A stretch of DNA of 64,000 bases from the NCBI RefSeq assembly GCF_014174515.1, contig NZ_JACJUG010000012.1, forward strand, positions 1-64,000, in the 5' to 3' direction. Each line of letters starts with the position of its first letter. The stretch's first letter is position 1. The position numbers were made by a program, and so were the translations under genes. The notes below the pieces were generated by a model. That model did not search any database. It saw only the letters and a program-made list of their open reading frames with translations, and was not told the origin of the DNA. The stretch is from Mitsuaria sp. WAJ17. Its GTDB lineage: Bacteria > Pseudomonadota > Gammaproteobacteria > Burkholderiales > Burkholderiaceae_C. Below are positions 18,208 to 27,199 of the stretch, piece by piece.

Positions 18208-19524
18208 TCAGGTCGTGGCTTTGCTGCGCGAGCGGGCGGCGGGGGGCTTGCTGCTCGTCGCGGTGGTGGCCGTCAGCGGGACTGCATCGTACTTCGCAAT
18301 GAAGCTACGCACTTCGGGGTAGACCATCTCGCGCCAGCGGCGGCCCGAGAAGATGCCATAGTGGCCGGCGCCGATGGCATCGTAGTGATACTGATGGCTG
18401 CTTGGGATGCCGCTGCACAGCTCATGGGCTGCGCGGGTCTGGCCGGCGCCGGAGATGTCGTCCAACTCGCCTTCCACGGTCAGCAGGGCGGTGCCGCTGA
18501 TGTCCTGCGGGCGCACCAGCTCCTCGCCGACCTGCCAGGTGCCATTGACCAGCGCGAAGTCCTGGAACACGGTCTTGATGGTGTCGAGGTAGTACTCGGC
18601 GGGCATGTCCAGCACGGCGTTGTACTCGTCGTAGAACTTGCGGTGGGCCTCGGCGCTATCGTCGTCGCCACGCACCAGGTCCAGAAAGTAGTCGTAGTGC
18701 GACGTCAGATGGCGGTCCGGGTTCATGGCCACGAAACCGGTGTGCTGCAGGAAGCCTGGATAGACTGCACGGCCGGCGCCGGGGAAGTTGGGCGGCACGC
18801 GGTAGATGACGTTGTTCTCAAACCAACTGTGGCTCTTGTTCATGGCCAGGTTGTTGACGGCGGTCGGGCTCTTGCGGGCGTCGATGGGGCCGCCCATCAT
18901 GGTCATGGATCGCGGCGTGGGCTCGCCTCGCGAGGCCATCAGCGAGATGGCCGCCAGCACGGGCACGGTGGGCTGGCAGACCGAGATCACATGGGCCTGG
19001 TCGGCGCCCACGTGGCGGATGAACTCCTGCACGTAGTTGATGTAGTCGTCCAGGTGAAAGGGGCCTTCGTCCAGGGACACCATGCGGGCGTCTGTCCAGT
19101 CGGTGATGTAGACCTTGTGGTCGCGCAACAGGGACTTCACCGTGTCACGCAGCAGGGTGCTGTGATGGCCTGACAGCGGTGCGACCACCAGCACGGTCGG
19201 CTGTGTCTTCATCTTGGCCAGCACGGCCGGGTTGTCCGTGTAGCGCTTGAAGCGCAGCAGCCGGCAGAAGGGCCTCTCCAACGGGACCAACTCCTGCACC
19301 GCCACATCAACGCCATCCACGTCCACGCTGCGGATGTCGAACTCAGGCTTCTCGTAGTCCTTGGCCAGACGGTGCATCAGGTCCAGGCCGGCGGAGAAGC
19401 GCGCGGCCATGGGTGAGTGCGCGAAGGGCGACAGCGGGTGGCTGTAGAGCTTGGCGGCGGCGCTGGCGAACTCCGAGAACGGGCTCATCAGGGCGCGTTG
19501 GGTTTCGTAAAGCTGGTACAGCAT
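18208..19524 (-). CDS. phaZ: Intracellular polyhydroxyalkanoate depolymerase
   Basis: Mobilises stored poly(3-hydroxybutyrate). The 438-residue alpha/beta-hydrolase has no signal peptide and places its nucleophile at C183 in [12 protein letters not shown], the Cys that replaces Ser in Ralstonia-type intracellular PhaZ. Downstream GELDDISG and [13 protein letters not shown] supply the acid and histidine regions. ATG at 19524 gives the family start [11 protein letters not shown] perfect palindrome overlaps the putative -10 box upstream. Confidence 0.93.
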   Translation of the reverse strand: MLYQLYETQRALMSPFSEFASAAAKLYSHPLSPFAHSPMAARFSAGLDLMHRLAKDYEKPEFDIRSVDVDGVDVAVQELVPLERPFCRLLRFKRYTDNPAVLAKMKTQPTVLVVAPLSGHHSTLLRDTVKSLLRDHKVYITDWTDARMVSLDEGPFHLDDYINYVQEFIRHVGADQAHVISVCQPTVPVLAAISLMASRGEPTPRSMTMMGGPIDARKSPTAVNNLAMNKSHSWFENNVIYRVPPNFPGAGRAVYPGFLQHTGFVAMNPDRHLTSHYDYFLDLVRGDDDSAEAHRKFYDEYNAVLDMPAEYYLDTIKTVFQDFALVNGTWQVGEELVRPQDISGTALLTVEGELDDISGAGQTRAAHELCSGIPSSHQYHYDAIGAGHYGIFSGRRWREMVYPEVRSFIAKYDAVPLTATTATSSKPPAARSRSKATT

Positions 19525-19622
19525 GTGGGACCCCTTCCATGGCTGGCCGGCGCCGCGGGATGCGTGGGCTCGGCGTGGTGGCTTGGATGCCTGTGGAGCA
19601 TCTTGCCTTGTTTTGTGCGTTG

Positions 19623-19646
19623 CAGCATTGTAGGGATGCAATGCTG
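19623..19646 (-). promoter_or_regulatory. Palindrome in the phaZ promoter region
   Basis: CAGCATTG and CAATGCTG form a perfect 8-bp inverted repeat spaced by 8 bp, about 100-120 bp upstream of the phaZ start. On the minus strand its right arm overlaps TACAAT, a plausible -10 box. The TGC-rich character recalls PhaR-type operators, but that identification is inference. Confidence 0.45.
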
Positions 19647-19711
19647 ACAGGCAGCTTGGTGAAATACCCCGCACAAACCCGGTATTTGCGCCATGACCGC
19701 CGTCACGGGGG

Positions 19712-19747
19712 CGAAAAAGGCGCCGCCGGTGACCCGGACGGCGCCTT
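19712..19747 (-). terminator. Terminator of the aminotransferase gene
   Basis: AAGGCGCCG (19717-19725) pairs with CGGCGCCTT (19739-19747), and on the minus strand a run of five T residues follows. It lies just after the stop codon of the aminotransferase gene. Confidence 0.85.
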
Positions 19748-19765
19748 GCGCGCGAGGGCGGGGAA

Positions 19766-20968
19766 TCAGCCCTTGATGACTGCCGCCATCGCTGCCGCCA
19801 CTGCCTTCAGGTTGCCGGGGTTCAGCGCGGCCACGCAGATGCGGCCGGAGTCCACGCCATAGATGCCGAACTCGCCGCGCAGGCGCTGCATTTGGGTGGC
19901 GTTGAGGCCGGAGTAGCTGAACATGCCCTTCTGGCGCGTCACGAAGCTGAGGTCCTGCTCGACGCCCGCGGCCTTCAGCTCGGTCACCAGGGCCTCGCGC
20001 ATGGCGCGGATGCGGGTGCGCATGCCGGCCAGCTCTTCTTCCCACAGGGTGCGCAGGGCGGGGGTGGACAGCACGGTGGCCACGACCTGGGCGCCATGGG
20101 TGGGCGGGTTGCTGTAGTTGGTGCGGATCACGATCTTCAGCTGGCTCAGCACGCGGCCAGCTTCCTCACTGCTTGCGCAGACCACGCTCAGGGCGCCCAC
20201 GCGCTCGCCGTACAGCGAGAAGCTCTTGGAGAAGCTGGTGGAAACGAAGAAGTCCAGGCCGGCGGCCAGGAACTGCTGGATCACGGCGCCGTCCTCGGCG
20301 ATGCCTTCGCCGAAGCCCTGGTAGGCCATGTCCAGGAAGGGCACGAGGCCGCGGGCCTTGACCACCTCGACCACCTTCGCCCACTGGGCTGGCGTCAGGT
20401 CATAGCCCGTGGGGTTGTGGCAGCAGGCGTGCAGCACGACCACGGTGCCGGCCTCAGCGGCTTGCAGGTCGGCCAGCATGGCCTCGGCCTTGATGCCGCG
20501 GTGTTCGGCGTCATAGTAGGCATAGGTGTCGACCTGGAAGCCGGCATTGGTGAACAAGGCGCGGTGGTTCTCCCAACTGGGGTCGGAGATCAGCACGCAG
20601 GCGTCGGGGTTCAGGCGCTTGAGGAAGTCTGCGCCGATCTTCAGGCCGCCGGTGCCGCCCAGGGCCTGCACGGTGGCGACGCGCTTGCCCTTCACCACCT
20701 CGGAGTCAGCCCCGAAGACCAGGCCCTGCACGGCCAGGTCATAGGCGGCGATGCCGTCGATGGGCAGGTAGCCGCGCGCCTTGGGCGCTTCCAGCATCTG
20801 GTGCTCGGCCTGGGCCACACAGCGCAACAGGGGCAGCTTGCCGTTCTCGTCGTAATAGACGCCGACGCCGAGGTTCACCTTCTTGGGGTTGGTGTCGGCA
20901 TTGAATTGCTCGTTGAGACCCAGGATGGGGTCGCGGGGGGCCATTTCGACGGCGGCGAACAAGGACAT
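19766..20968 (-). CDS. Aspartate/aromatic amino-acid aminotransferase
   Basis: A 400-residue PLP-dependent class I aminotransferase (AspC/TyrB type). Motifs are VNLGVGVYYDENGK near the start, HACCHNPTGYDLT, and the PLP-lysine segment STSFSKSFSLYGERVG. It interconverts aspartate or aromatic amino acids with their 2-oxo acids using 2-oxoglutarate. Which substrate is preferred cannot be told by eye. ATG at 20968 (MSLFAAVEMAPRDPILGL) matches family starts. Divergent from uvrB. Confidence 0.95.
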   Translation of the reverse strand: MSLFAAVEMAPRDPILGLNEQFNADTNPKKVNLGVGVYYDENGKLPLLRCVAQAEHQMLEAPKARGYLPIDGIAAYDLAVQGLVFGADSEVVKGKRVATVQALGGTGGLKIGADFLKRLNPDACVLISDPSWENHRALFTNAGFQVDTYAYYDAEHRGIKAEAMLADLQAAEAGTVVVLHACCHNPTGYDLTPAQWAKVVEVVKARGLVPFLDMAYQGFGEGIAEDGAVIQQFLAAGLDFFVSTSFSKSFSLYGERVGALSVVCASSEEAGRVLSQLKIVIRTNYSNPPTHGAQVVATVLSTPALRTLWEEELAGMRTRIRAMREALVTELKAAGVEQDLSFVTRQKGMFSYSGLNATQMQRLRGEFGIYGVDSGRICVAALNPGNLKAVAAAMAAVIKG

Positions 20969-21113
20969 GGGGCTTTCCTGACAGGACGGTGGCATGAGGC
21001 TCGCGGGTGCTTCGCTGCGAGCGGAAGCGGTCTGCGCTACGCTGTCGGGTTCAAGGCGCTGCCAGACCCTGGAATTCTAGGGGCGGCCGGCGCCCAAGCT
21101 CAGGGAATCCCCG

Positions 21114-23228
21114 ATGTCCAGCACCGCCATTGCCCCCGACGCCACCGAGGAAAACGACGACACCCTCAAGGGTGAGTTCGTTACATTCGAAGGCTCGCCG
21201 TTCCAGCTTTTCCAGCCTTTCCCTCCGGGAGGGGACCAGCCCACGGCCATCGCGCAATTGGTCGAAGGCATCCACGATGGCCTCAGTTTTCAGACGCTGC
21301 TTGGGGTGACGGGGTCGGGCAAGACCTACACCATGGCCAATGTCATCGCCCGCCTGGGGCGGCCGGCCATCGTCTTTGCCCACAACAAGACCCTGGCGGC
21401 GCAGCTCTACAGCGAGATGCGGGAGTTCTTCCCCAAGAACGCCGTCGAATACTTCGTCAGCTACTACGACTACTACCAGCCCGAGGCCTACGTCCCGCAG
21501 CGCGACCTCTTCATCGAGAAGGACAGCGCCATCAACGAGCAGATTGAGCAGTTGCGGCTCTCCTGCACCAAGAGCCTGCTGGAGCGCCGGGACGTGGTGA
21601 TCGTGGCCTCGGTCTCGGCCATCTACGGCATCGGCAACCCGAGCGACTACCACCAGATGGTCATGACCCTGCGCGTGGGTGACACCATGGGCCAGCGCGA
21701 CGTCATCGCCCAGCTGATCCGCATGCAGTACCAGCGCAACGAGATGGAGTTCCAGCGCGGGCACTTCCGGGTTCGGGGCGACACCATCGATGTCTTCCCG
21801 GCTGAGCACTCCGAGTTGGCCCTTCGCATCGAGCTCTTCGATGACGAGGTCGAGACCCTGCAGCTCTTCGATCCGCTCACCGGCCAGATCCGCCAGAAGA
21901 TCCCGCGCTTCACCGTCTACCCTTCCAGCCACTACGTCACCCCGCGCGAGCGGGTGCTGGCCGCCGTGGAGACCATCAAGGAGGAGCTGCGCGAGCGGGT
22001 GGGGCAGTTCATTGCCGACGGCAAGCTGGTCGAGGCCCAGCGCATCGAGCAGCGCACGCGCTTTGACCTGGAGATGCTCACCGAGGTCGGGCACTGCAAG
22101 GGCATCGAGAACTACACCCGCCACCTCTCAGGCGCCGCTCCGGGCGAACCGCCGCCCACGCTGGTGGACTACCTGCCCTCGGACGCCATCATGTTCGTCG
22201 ATGAGAGTCACGTGACCTTGGGCCAGTTCGGGGGCATGTACAACGGCGACCGCGCACGCAAGACCACACTGGTGGAATTCGGATTCCGCCTGCCTTCCGC
22301 GCTGGACAACCGCCCGCTGAAGTTCCAGGAATTCGAGCGCAAGATGCGCCAGGCCATCTTCGTTTCCGCCACGCCGGCGGACTACGAGAAGCAGCACGCC
22401 GGCCAGGTGGTGGAGCAGGTGGTGCGCCCCACGGGCTTGGTGGACCCCATCGTCGAGGTGCGCCCCGCCACGCACCAGGTGGACGATGTGCTGCAGGAGA
22501 TTCGCGACCGAGTCGATGTCGGCGAGCGCGTGCTCATCACCACCTTGACCAAGCGCATGGCGGAGCAACTGACCGACTACCTCAGCGACAACGGCGTCAA
22601 GGTCCGCTACATGCACTCGGACGTTGACACCGTGGAGCGGGTGGAGATCCTGCGTGACCTGCGCCTGGGTGCCTTCGATGTGCTGGTGGGCATCAATCTG
22701 CTGCGGGAAGGCCTGGACATTCCCGAGGTGTCCCTCGTGGCCATCCTGGATGCCGACAAGGAAGGCTTCTTGCGCTCGGAGCGCAGCCTGATCCAGACCA
22801 TAGGCCGCGCGGCGCGCAACCTCAACGGCAAGGCCATTCTGTACGCGGACAGGATCACCGACTCTATGCGCCGCGCCATCGACGAGACCGAGCGCCGCCG
22901 CGCCAGGCAGCTTGCCTTCAATGCCGAGCATGGCATCGTGCCGCGGGGCGTGCGAAAGCGCATCCGCGACCTGATCGACGGCGTCTACTCCGACAAGGGC
23001 GGCAAGGACGACCAGAAGCTGGGCATGGTGGAAGAGCTGGAGGAGCTCAGCGAGAAGGACCTCAGCAAGCGCATCACCCAGCTCGAGAAGCAGATGCTGG
23101 AGCACGCCCGCAATCTCGAGTTCGAGAAGGCTGCCCGGGTGCGCGATCAACTGGCGCAGCTGAGGGAGCAGGTGTTTGGCGCCGCGCACCATGACAACGT
23201 GGTGCCCATAGAGACGGGGCGCAAGTGA
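21114..23228 (+). CDS. uvrB: Excinuclease ABC subunit UvrB
   Basis: Helicase-like damage-verification subunit of nucleotide excision repair. The 704-residue protein has Walker A GVTGSGKT (64-71), the beta-hairpin region [15 protein letters not shown], Walker B with FVDESHVT, and conserved motif [19 protein letters not shown]. The C-terminal UVR coiled coil ([20 protein letters not shown]) contacts UvrC. Full length for the family. No LexA-type box was visible upstream. The last codons overlap the GTG of the phosphatase gene. Confidence 0.97.
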   Translation: MSSTAIAPDATEENDDTLKGEFVTFEGSPFQLFQPFPPGGDQPTAIAQLVEGIHDGLSFQTLLGVTGSGKTYTMANVIARLGRPAIVFAHNKTLAAQLYSEMREFFPKNAVEYFVSYYDYYQPEAYVPQRDLFIEKDSAINEQIEQLRLSCTKSLLERRDVVIVASVSAIYGIGNPSDYHQMVMTLRVGDTMGQRDVIAQLIRMQYQRNEMEFQRGHFRVRGDTIDVFPAEHSELALRIELFDDEVETLQLFDPLTGQIRQKIPRFTVYPSSHYVTPRERVLAAVETIKEELRERVGQFIADGKLVEAQRIEQRTRFDLEMLTEVGHCKGIENYTRHLSGAAPGEPPPTLVDYLPSDAIMFVDESHVTLGQFGGMYNGDRARKTTLVEFGFRLPSALDNRPLKFQEFERKMRQAIFVSATPADYEKQHAGQVVEQVVRPTGLVDPIVEVRPATHQVDDVLQEIRDRVDVGERVLITTLTKRMAEQLTDYLSDNGVKVRYMHSDVDTVERVEILRDLRLGAFDVLVGINLLREGLDIPEVSLVAILDADKEGFLRSERSLIQTIGRAARNLNGKAILYADRITDSMRRAIDETERRRARQLAFNAEHGIVPRGVRKRIRDLIDGVYSDKGGKDDQKLGMVEELEELSEKDLSKRITQLEKQMLEHARNLEFEKAARVRDQLAQLREQVFGAAHHDNVVPIETGRK

Positions 23229-23728
23229 CGGGCAGGGCGGGGCCTGGCCTGACGGTGCTGATGGTCTGCACCGGCAATATCTGCCGCTCGCCGACGGCCG
23301 AGGGCGTGCTGCAGCACCAACTGCAGACGATGGGCCTGGCGGGCAGGGTGCGAGTCGATTCTGCGGGCATCCAGGGCTGGCACGCGGGCGAGGCTCCCGA
23401 TCCTCGCAGTCAGGCTCACGCCAGCCGGCGCGGCTACGATCTCTCAGCTCAACGCGCCCGGGCCGTGCAGGCGCTTGATTTCGAACAAGCCGACCTCATC
23501 CTGGCCATGGACCGCGGCCACCTCCGGACGCTGAAACAGCGTTGCCCGACGGGCCTTCGCCACAAGCTGGGTCTGCTGCTGGATCACGCGCCAGGCCTTG
23601 CCGGGCAGGACGTGCCCGACCCTTACTACGGGGGCGCTGAGGGCTTTGAAGCGGTGCTGGATCTGGTCGAGGCCGCCTGCGCGCCCTTGGCCAGAACGCT
23701 GGCTGAGCGCTTGCCACAAGGCCGCTGA
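23225..23728 (+). CDS. Low-molecular-weight protein-tyrosine phosphatase
   Basis: A 167-residue phosphatase with the P-loop [10 protein letters not shown] (C15, R21) near the N-terminus and the catalytic aspartate in VPDPYYGG (D132). It starts at a GTG overlapping the uvrB stop (GTGA), so it is translationally coupled to uvrB. uvrB-phosphatase-iscR order recurs in Burkholderiales. It has no linked tyrosine kinase or polysaccharide genes, so its target is unknown. Confidence 0.92.
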   Translation: MTGRAGPGLTVLMVCTGNICRSPTAEGVLQHQLQTMGLAGRVRVDSAGIQGWHAGEAPDPRSQAHASRRGYDLSAQRARAVQALDFEQADLILAMDRGHLRTLKQRCPTGLRHKLGLLLDHAPGLAGQDVPDPYYGGAEGFEAVLDLVEAACAPLARTLAERLPQGR

Positions 23729-23809
23729 GCAGGGGGCGCGAGGCGCTGAAAGCCCTTCATGCTCGGGGTATTTGTGCTGCGGTGCAGCGGCCGGCGGATG
23801 AAGCTCCCG

Positions 23810-23834
23810 ATAATTGAGTAAAATGCTCGGAAAT
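23810..23834 (+). promoter_or_regulatory. Putative IscR type 1 site upstream of iscR
   Basis: The 25-bp stretch begins ATAATTGAGT and ends GCTCGGAAAT, with AAAAT between, closely following the pattern of IscR type 1 sites (ATA--TGA-T-...-CTCGG-AT). Position about 85-110 bp before the iscR start fits autorepression by [2Fe-2S]-IscR. Identified by eye against a remembered consensus. Confidence 0.6.
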
Positions 23835-23845
23835 AGGCCAGGGTT

Positions 23846-23866
23846 AACCCAGAATTTCTCTGGGTT
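23846..23866 (+). promoter_or_regulatory. Hairpin in the iscR leader
   Basis: AACCCAGA and TCTGGGTT form a perfect 8-bp stem with a 5-nt loop, 12 bp downstream of the putative IscR site and about 50 bp before the start codon. No T-tract follows, so it is not an obvious terminator; it may stabilise the mRNA or be an additional operator. Confidence 0.45.
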
Positions 23867-23916
23867 CTGTCTGGTGTTCGAGCAGGCTCATGGTCGTCAG
23901 GCCGAAGGAGAGTTGC

Positions 23917-24453
23917 ATGCGTCTTACCACCAAAGGTCGTTTCGCCGTTACCGCGATGATTGACTTGGCTCTGCGTGAAAACAGCGGCCCGGTTGCCTTG
24001 GCGGCCATCAGCCAGCGGCAGCAGATTTCCCTGTCCTACCTGGAGCAGCTCTTCGGGAAGCTGCGGCGGCATGAGCTGGTCGAGAGTACCCGCGGCCCCG
24101 GCGGCGGCTATTCACTGGGCCGCAAATCCGACGCGATCACCGTGGCCGACATCATTGTCGCCGTGGACGAGCCCATCGATGCCACCGGCTGCGGTGGCAA
24201 GGAAAACTGCATGGGCGAGGATACCGGGCGCTGCATCACGCACGAGCTCTGGACCAGCCTCAACGCCAAGATGATCGAGTACCTGGATTCCGTCTCGCTG
24301 CGCAAACTGGTGGATGACCAGCTTGCCAAGGGCGTGACCATTGAGGAGGCCCCGATCAAGCGTGCCATCTCATCGACGCCGGTGGTGAAACCCATCCGCA
24401 TCACTGCTCCCAATTCTGTCTTCGCCCTGGGCAACAGCGCCCTGACGAAGTGA
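23917..24453 (+). CDS. iscR: Fe-S cluster assembly transcriptional regulator IscR
   Basis: Rrf2-family repressor of the isc operon. The 178-residue protein has an N-terminal winged helix (MRLTTKGRFAVTAMIDLAL start, recognition helix ISLSYLEQLFGKLRR) and cluster ligands C92, C98, C106 and H109. The gap between the second and third Cys is seven residues, two more than in E. coli. ATG at 23917 matches IscR starts exactly. It leads iscR-iscS-iscU-iscA-hscB-hscA-fdx-tsaD. Confidence 0.96.
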   Translation: MRLTTKGRFAVTAMIDLALRENSGPVALAAISQRQQISLSYLEQLFGKLRRHELVESTRGPGGGYSLGRKSDAITVADIIVAVDEPIDATGCGGKENCMGEDTGRCITHELWTSLNAKMIEYLDSVSLRKLVDDQLAKGVTIEEAPIKRAISSTPVVKPIRITAPNSVFALGNSALTK

Positions 24454-24504
24454 GTCCGTTCCCAAGTTCACCTGCAAGCCAGCCTCCGTCGCCAGCCCCT
24501 CACC

Positions 24505-25725
24505 ATGGACATGACCCCTCATTTCCCCATCTACCTGGACTACGGCGCGACCACACCGGTCGATCCGCGCGTCGTGGACGCCATGATCCCCTGGTTGCGC
24601 GAGCATTTCGGCAACGCCGCCTCGCGCAGCCATGCCTGGGGATGGGAAGCCGAGGCTGCCAATGAGAAGGCCCGCGAGCAGGTCGCGGCCCTGATCGGCG
24701 CCGACCCTCGCGAAATCGTCTGGACATCAGGGGCGACCGAGTCCAACAATCTGGCGCTCAAGGGCGCCGCTCACTTCTACCAGTCCCGAGGCAAGCACAT
24801 CATCACGGTGAAGACCGAGCACAAGGCCGTGCTTGACGTCTGCCGCGAGCTGGAGCGCCAGGGTTTCGAGGTGACCTATCTCGATGTCCAGGAGAACGGC
24901 CTGGTCGATCTGGCGGCCTTCAAGGCAGCCATGCGCCCAGACACCATCCTGGCCTCGGTCATGTTCGTCAATAACGAGATCGGCGTGATCCAGGACATCC
25001 CCGCGCTCGGCGCCTTGTGCCGTGAGCGCGGCGTGATCTTCCATGTGGATGCCGCGCAGGCCACCGGCAAGGTGGACATTGATCTGGCCACGCTGCCCGT
25101 GGACCTGATGAGCCTGGCCTCGCACAAGACCTACGGCCCCAAGGGCATCGGCGCTCTCTATGTACGCCGCAAGCCCCGCATCCGTATCGAGGCGCAGATG
25201 CACGGTGGCGGTCACGAGCGCGGCATGCGCTCGGGCACCCTGCCCACACACCAGATCGTGGGTATGGGCGAAGCCTTCCGCATCGCGAGGGAAGAGATGG
25301 GGGCAGAGCGCGAGCGCATTCGCGGTTTGCAGCAACGCCTGCTACGCGGCCTGTCGGATGTCGAACAGGTGTTCGTCAACGGCGACCTTGAGCGCCGGGT
25401 GCCGCACAACCTGAACATGTCCTTCAATTTCGTCGAAGGCGAGTCCCTGATCATGGGCATCAAGGGCATTGCCGTGTCTTCGGGCTCGGCCTGTACCTCG
25501 GCCAGCCTGGAGCCCAGCTATGTGTTGCGCGCCCTGGGCCGCAGCGACGAGCTCGCCCATTCCTCCCTGCGAATGACCTTCGGCCGCTTCACGACCGAGG
25601 CAGACATTGACTACGCCATCGACACCATCCGCCAGAACGTGGCCAAGCTGCGCGAACTCTCGCCGCTGTGGGAGATGTACCAGGACGGCGTGGACCTCAG
25701 CACCATCCAGTGGGCCGCCCACTGA
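24505..25725 (+). CDS. iscS: Cysteine desulfurase IscS
   Basis: PLP enzyme that takes sulfur from cysteine and hands it to IscU. The 406-residue protein has the PLP lysine K208 in [10 protein letters not shown] and the mobile-loop catalytic cysteine C330 in [15 protein letters not shown]107 in TEHKAVLD stacks on PLP. ATG at 24505; a second ATG two codons on is equally possible. It is the second gene of the isc operon, 51 bp after iscR. Confidence 0.97.
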   Translation: MDMTPHFPIYLDYGATTPVDPRVVDAMIPWLREHFGNAASRSHAWGWEAEAANEKAREQVAALIGADPREIVWTSGATESNNLALKGAAHFYQSRGKHIITVKTEHKAVLDVCRELERQGFEVTYLDVQENGLVDLAAFKAAMRPDTILASVMFVNNEIGVIQDIPALGALCRERGVIFHVDAAQATGKVDIDLATLPVDLMSLASHKTYGPKGIGALYVRRKPRIRIEAQMHGGGHERGMRSGTLPTHQIVGMGEAFRIAREEMGAERERIRGLQQRLLRGLSDVEQVFVNGDLERRVPHNLNMSFNFVEGESLIMGIKGIAVSSGSACTSASLEPSYVLRALGRSDELAHSSLRMTFGRFTTEADIDYAIDTIRQNVAKLRELSPLWEMYQDGVDLSTIQWAAH

Positions 25726-25773
25726 GCGCTGCACCGAGGCAGTCACAGACATACAGATCGTTGGAGAGATACC

Positions 25774-26160
25774 ATGGCATACAGCGAAAAGGTCGTTGAC
25801 CACTACGAAAACCCCCGCAACGTCGGTTCCTTCGAGAAGGGCGACGACACTGTGGGCACCGGCATGGTGGGCGCACCCGCTTGCGGTGACGTCATGAAGC
25901 TGCAGATCAAGGTCAACCCGGCCACGGGCCTGATCGAGGACGCCAAGTTCAAGACCTACGGCTGCGGTTCGGCGATCGCCTCCAGCTCCCTGGTGACCGA
26001 GTGGGTCAAGGGCAAAAGCCTGGACCAGGCCCTGTCCATCAAGAACACCCAGATTGCCGAGGAGCTGGCTCTGCCGCCGGTGAAGATCCACTGCTCCATC
26101 CTGGCCGAGGATGCCATCAAGGCAGCCGTGGACGATTACCGCGCCAAGCACGGCAACTGA
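25774..26160 (+). CDS. iscU: Fe-S cluster scaffold IscU
   Basis: Scaffold on which [2Fe-2S] clusters are built. The 128-residue protein keeps all ligands: C37 and D39 in PACGDVM, C64 in YGCGSA, and H106-C107 in KIHCS. The chaperone-recognition motif LPPVK is at 100-104, matching the HscA gene downstream. Follows iscS by 48 bp with a GGAGAG ribosome site. Confidence 0.97.
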   Translation: MAYSEKVVDHYENPRNVGSFEKGDDTVGTGMVGAPACGDVMKLQIKVNPATGLIEDAKFKTYGCGSAIASSSLVTEWVKGKSLDQALSIKNTQIAEELALPPVKIHCSILAEDAIKAAVDDYRAKHGN

Positions 26161-26176
26161 GCAAGGACGAGCGACG

Positions 26177-26500
26177 ATGGCAGTCACCCTGACCGAAGCC
26201 GCCGCACGCCACGTGACGCGCTACATCTCCAAGCGCGGCAAGGGTGTGGGTGTGCGACTGGGCGTCAAGACCACGGGCTGCTCGGGCCTGGCCTACAAGC
26301 TGGAATATGCCGATGAGATAGCGCCCGAAGACGTGATCTTCGAAGGCCATGGCGTGAAGGTGCTGGTCGATCCCAAGAGTCTGCCCTACCTCGACGGCAC
26401 GGAGCTGGACTTCGTCCGCGAGGGCCTCAATGAAGGCTTCAAGTTCCGCAACCCGCGCGAGAAGGATCGCTGCGGCTGCGGTGAGTCCTTCAGGGTCTGA
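26177..26500 (+). CDS. iscA: A-type Fe-S carrier IscA
   Basis: A 107-residue carrier that passes iron or clusters to target proteins. The three ligands are C35 in TTGCSGLAY and C99/C101 in RCGCGESF, as in the HesB/IscA family. ATG at 26177 gives the family start [13 protein letters not shown] and is preceded by AAGGACGAG. A terminator-like hairpin follows the gene. Confidence 0.96.
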   Translation: MAVTLTEAAARHVTRYISKRGKGVGVRLGVKTTGCSGLAYKLEYADEIAPEDVIFEGHGVKVLVDPKSLPYLDGTELDFVREGLNEGFKFRNPREKDRCGCGESFRV

Positions 26501-26518
26501 TCACCCGGGCGGGCAGGC

Positions 26519-26545
26519 AAGGGCGCGGGGGATCTCGCGCCTTTT
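26519..26545 (+). terminator. Intra-operon terminator or attenuator between iscA and hscB
   Basis: A 9-bp GC-rich stem with one G-U pair (26519-26527 with 26536-26544), an 8-nt loop and a short T-run lies 19 bp after iscA. It could lower expression of hscBA-fdx-tsaD relative to iscRSUA. Confidence 0.6.
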
Positions 26546-26605
26546 GTGCTTCAGGTGCCAGGCGCGGCACGTGCCGCTGGCAGGGCCGATGGAAGGAATG
26601 GATGC

Positions 26606-27127
26606 ATGAATCTCGCTGACGATGACTTCGCGCTGTTCGGGCTGGCACCGCGCTTCACGCAGTCCCGCGAGGAGATCGAGTCGCGCTGGAAGGCCCTGGC
26701 GGCCCAGGTGCACCCGGACCGCTACGCCAGCGAAGGCGCGGCCGCCCAGAGGCGCGCCATGCAATGGGCGCTGCGGGTCAACGAGGCTCACCAGCGCCTG
26801 CGCGATCCGCTCAGGCGTGCGGCCTATCTCTGCGAGCTGCGTGGCGCGGCCCTGAATGAGCACGAGAACACCCGCATGCCGGCCAGCTTCCTGATGGAGC
26901 AGATGGCCTGGCGCGAGGCCCTCGACGAGGCGCAGACGCTGGAGGCCGTGCAGGCTCTGGACGCCGAGGTCGCCGACCGCGAGACCGAGCTGTTGCGCGA
27001 GGCCGGCCGCCTGCTTGACGAGCAGGGCGATGCCGACGCTGCCGCCCAGTGCGTGCGCGCCCTGATGTTCGTGGCCCGCTTCCGCAGCGACATCGACCGC
27101 CGGCTCGAAGCCCTGGAACAATACTGA
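26606..27127 (+). CDS. hscB: Fe-S assembly co-chaperone HscB
   Basis: J-domain protein that brings IscU to HscA. The 173-residue protein has an N-terminal J domain with the HPD motif at 36-38 (AAQVHPDRYA) and a C-terminal three-helix IscU-binding domain (about 90-170, FLMEQMAWREALDEA onward). ATG at 26606 gives the usual DDDFALFGL start. No zinc-finger N-terminus, as expected for bacteria. Confidence 0.95.
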   Translation: MNLADDDFALFGLAPRFTQSREEIESRWKALAAQVHPDRYASEGAAAQRRAMQWALRVNEAHQRLRDPLRRAAYLCELRGAALNEHENTRMPASFLMEQMAWREALDEAQTLEAVQALDAEVADRETELLREAGRLLDEQGDADAAAQCVRALMFVARFRSDIDRRLEALEQY

Positions 27128-27199
27128 GTTTGCCGCCGAGTCCCTGGCCTCCCGTGCTTAGCTGTCCAGAACAAGAACACCTCTGATTTCCTGAACTCC

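Noticed and set aside
20969-21113. Possible LexA box upstream of uvrB
   Set aside because: No CTGT-N8-ACAG pattern is present; a CTGTCGGG stretch lacks the second half.
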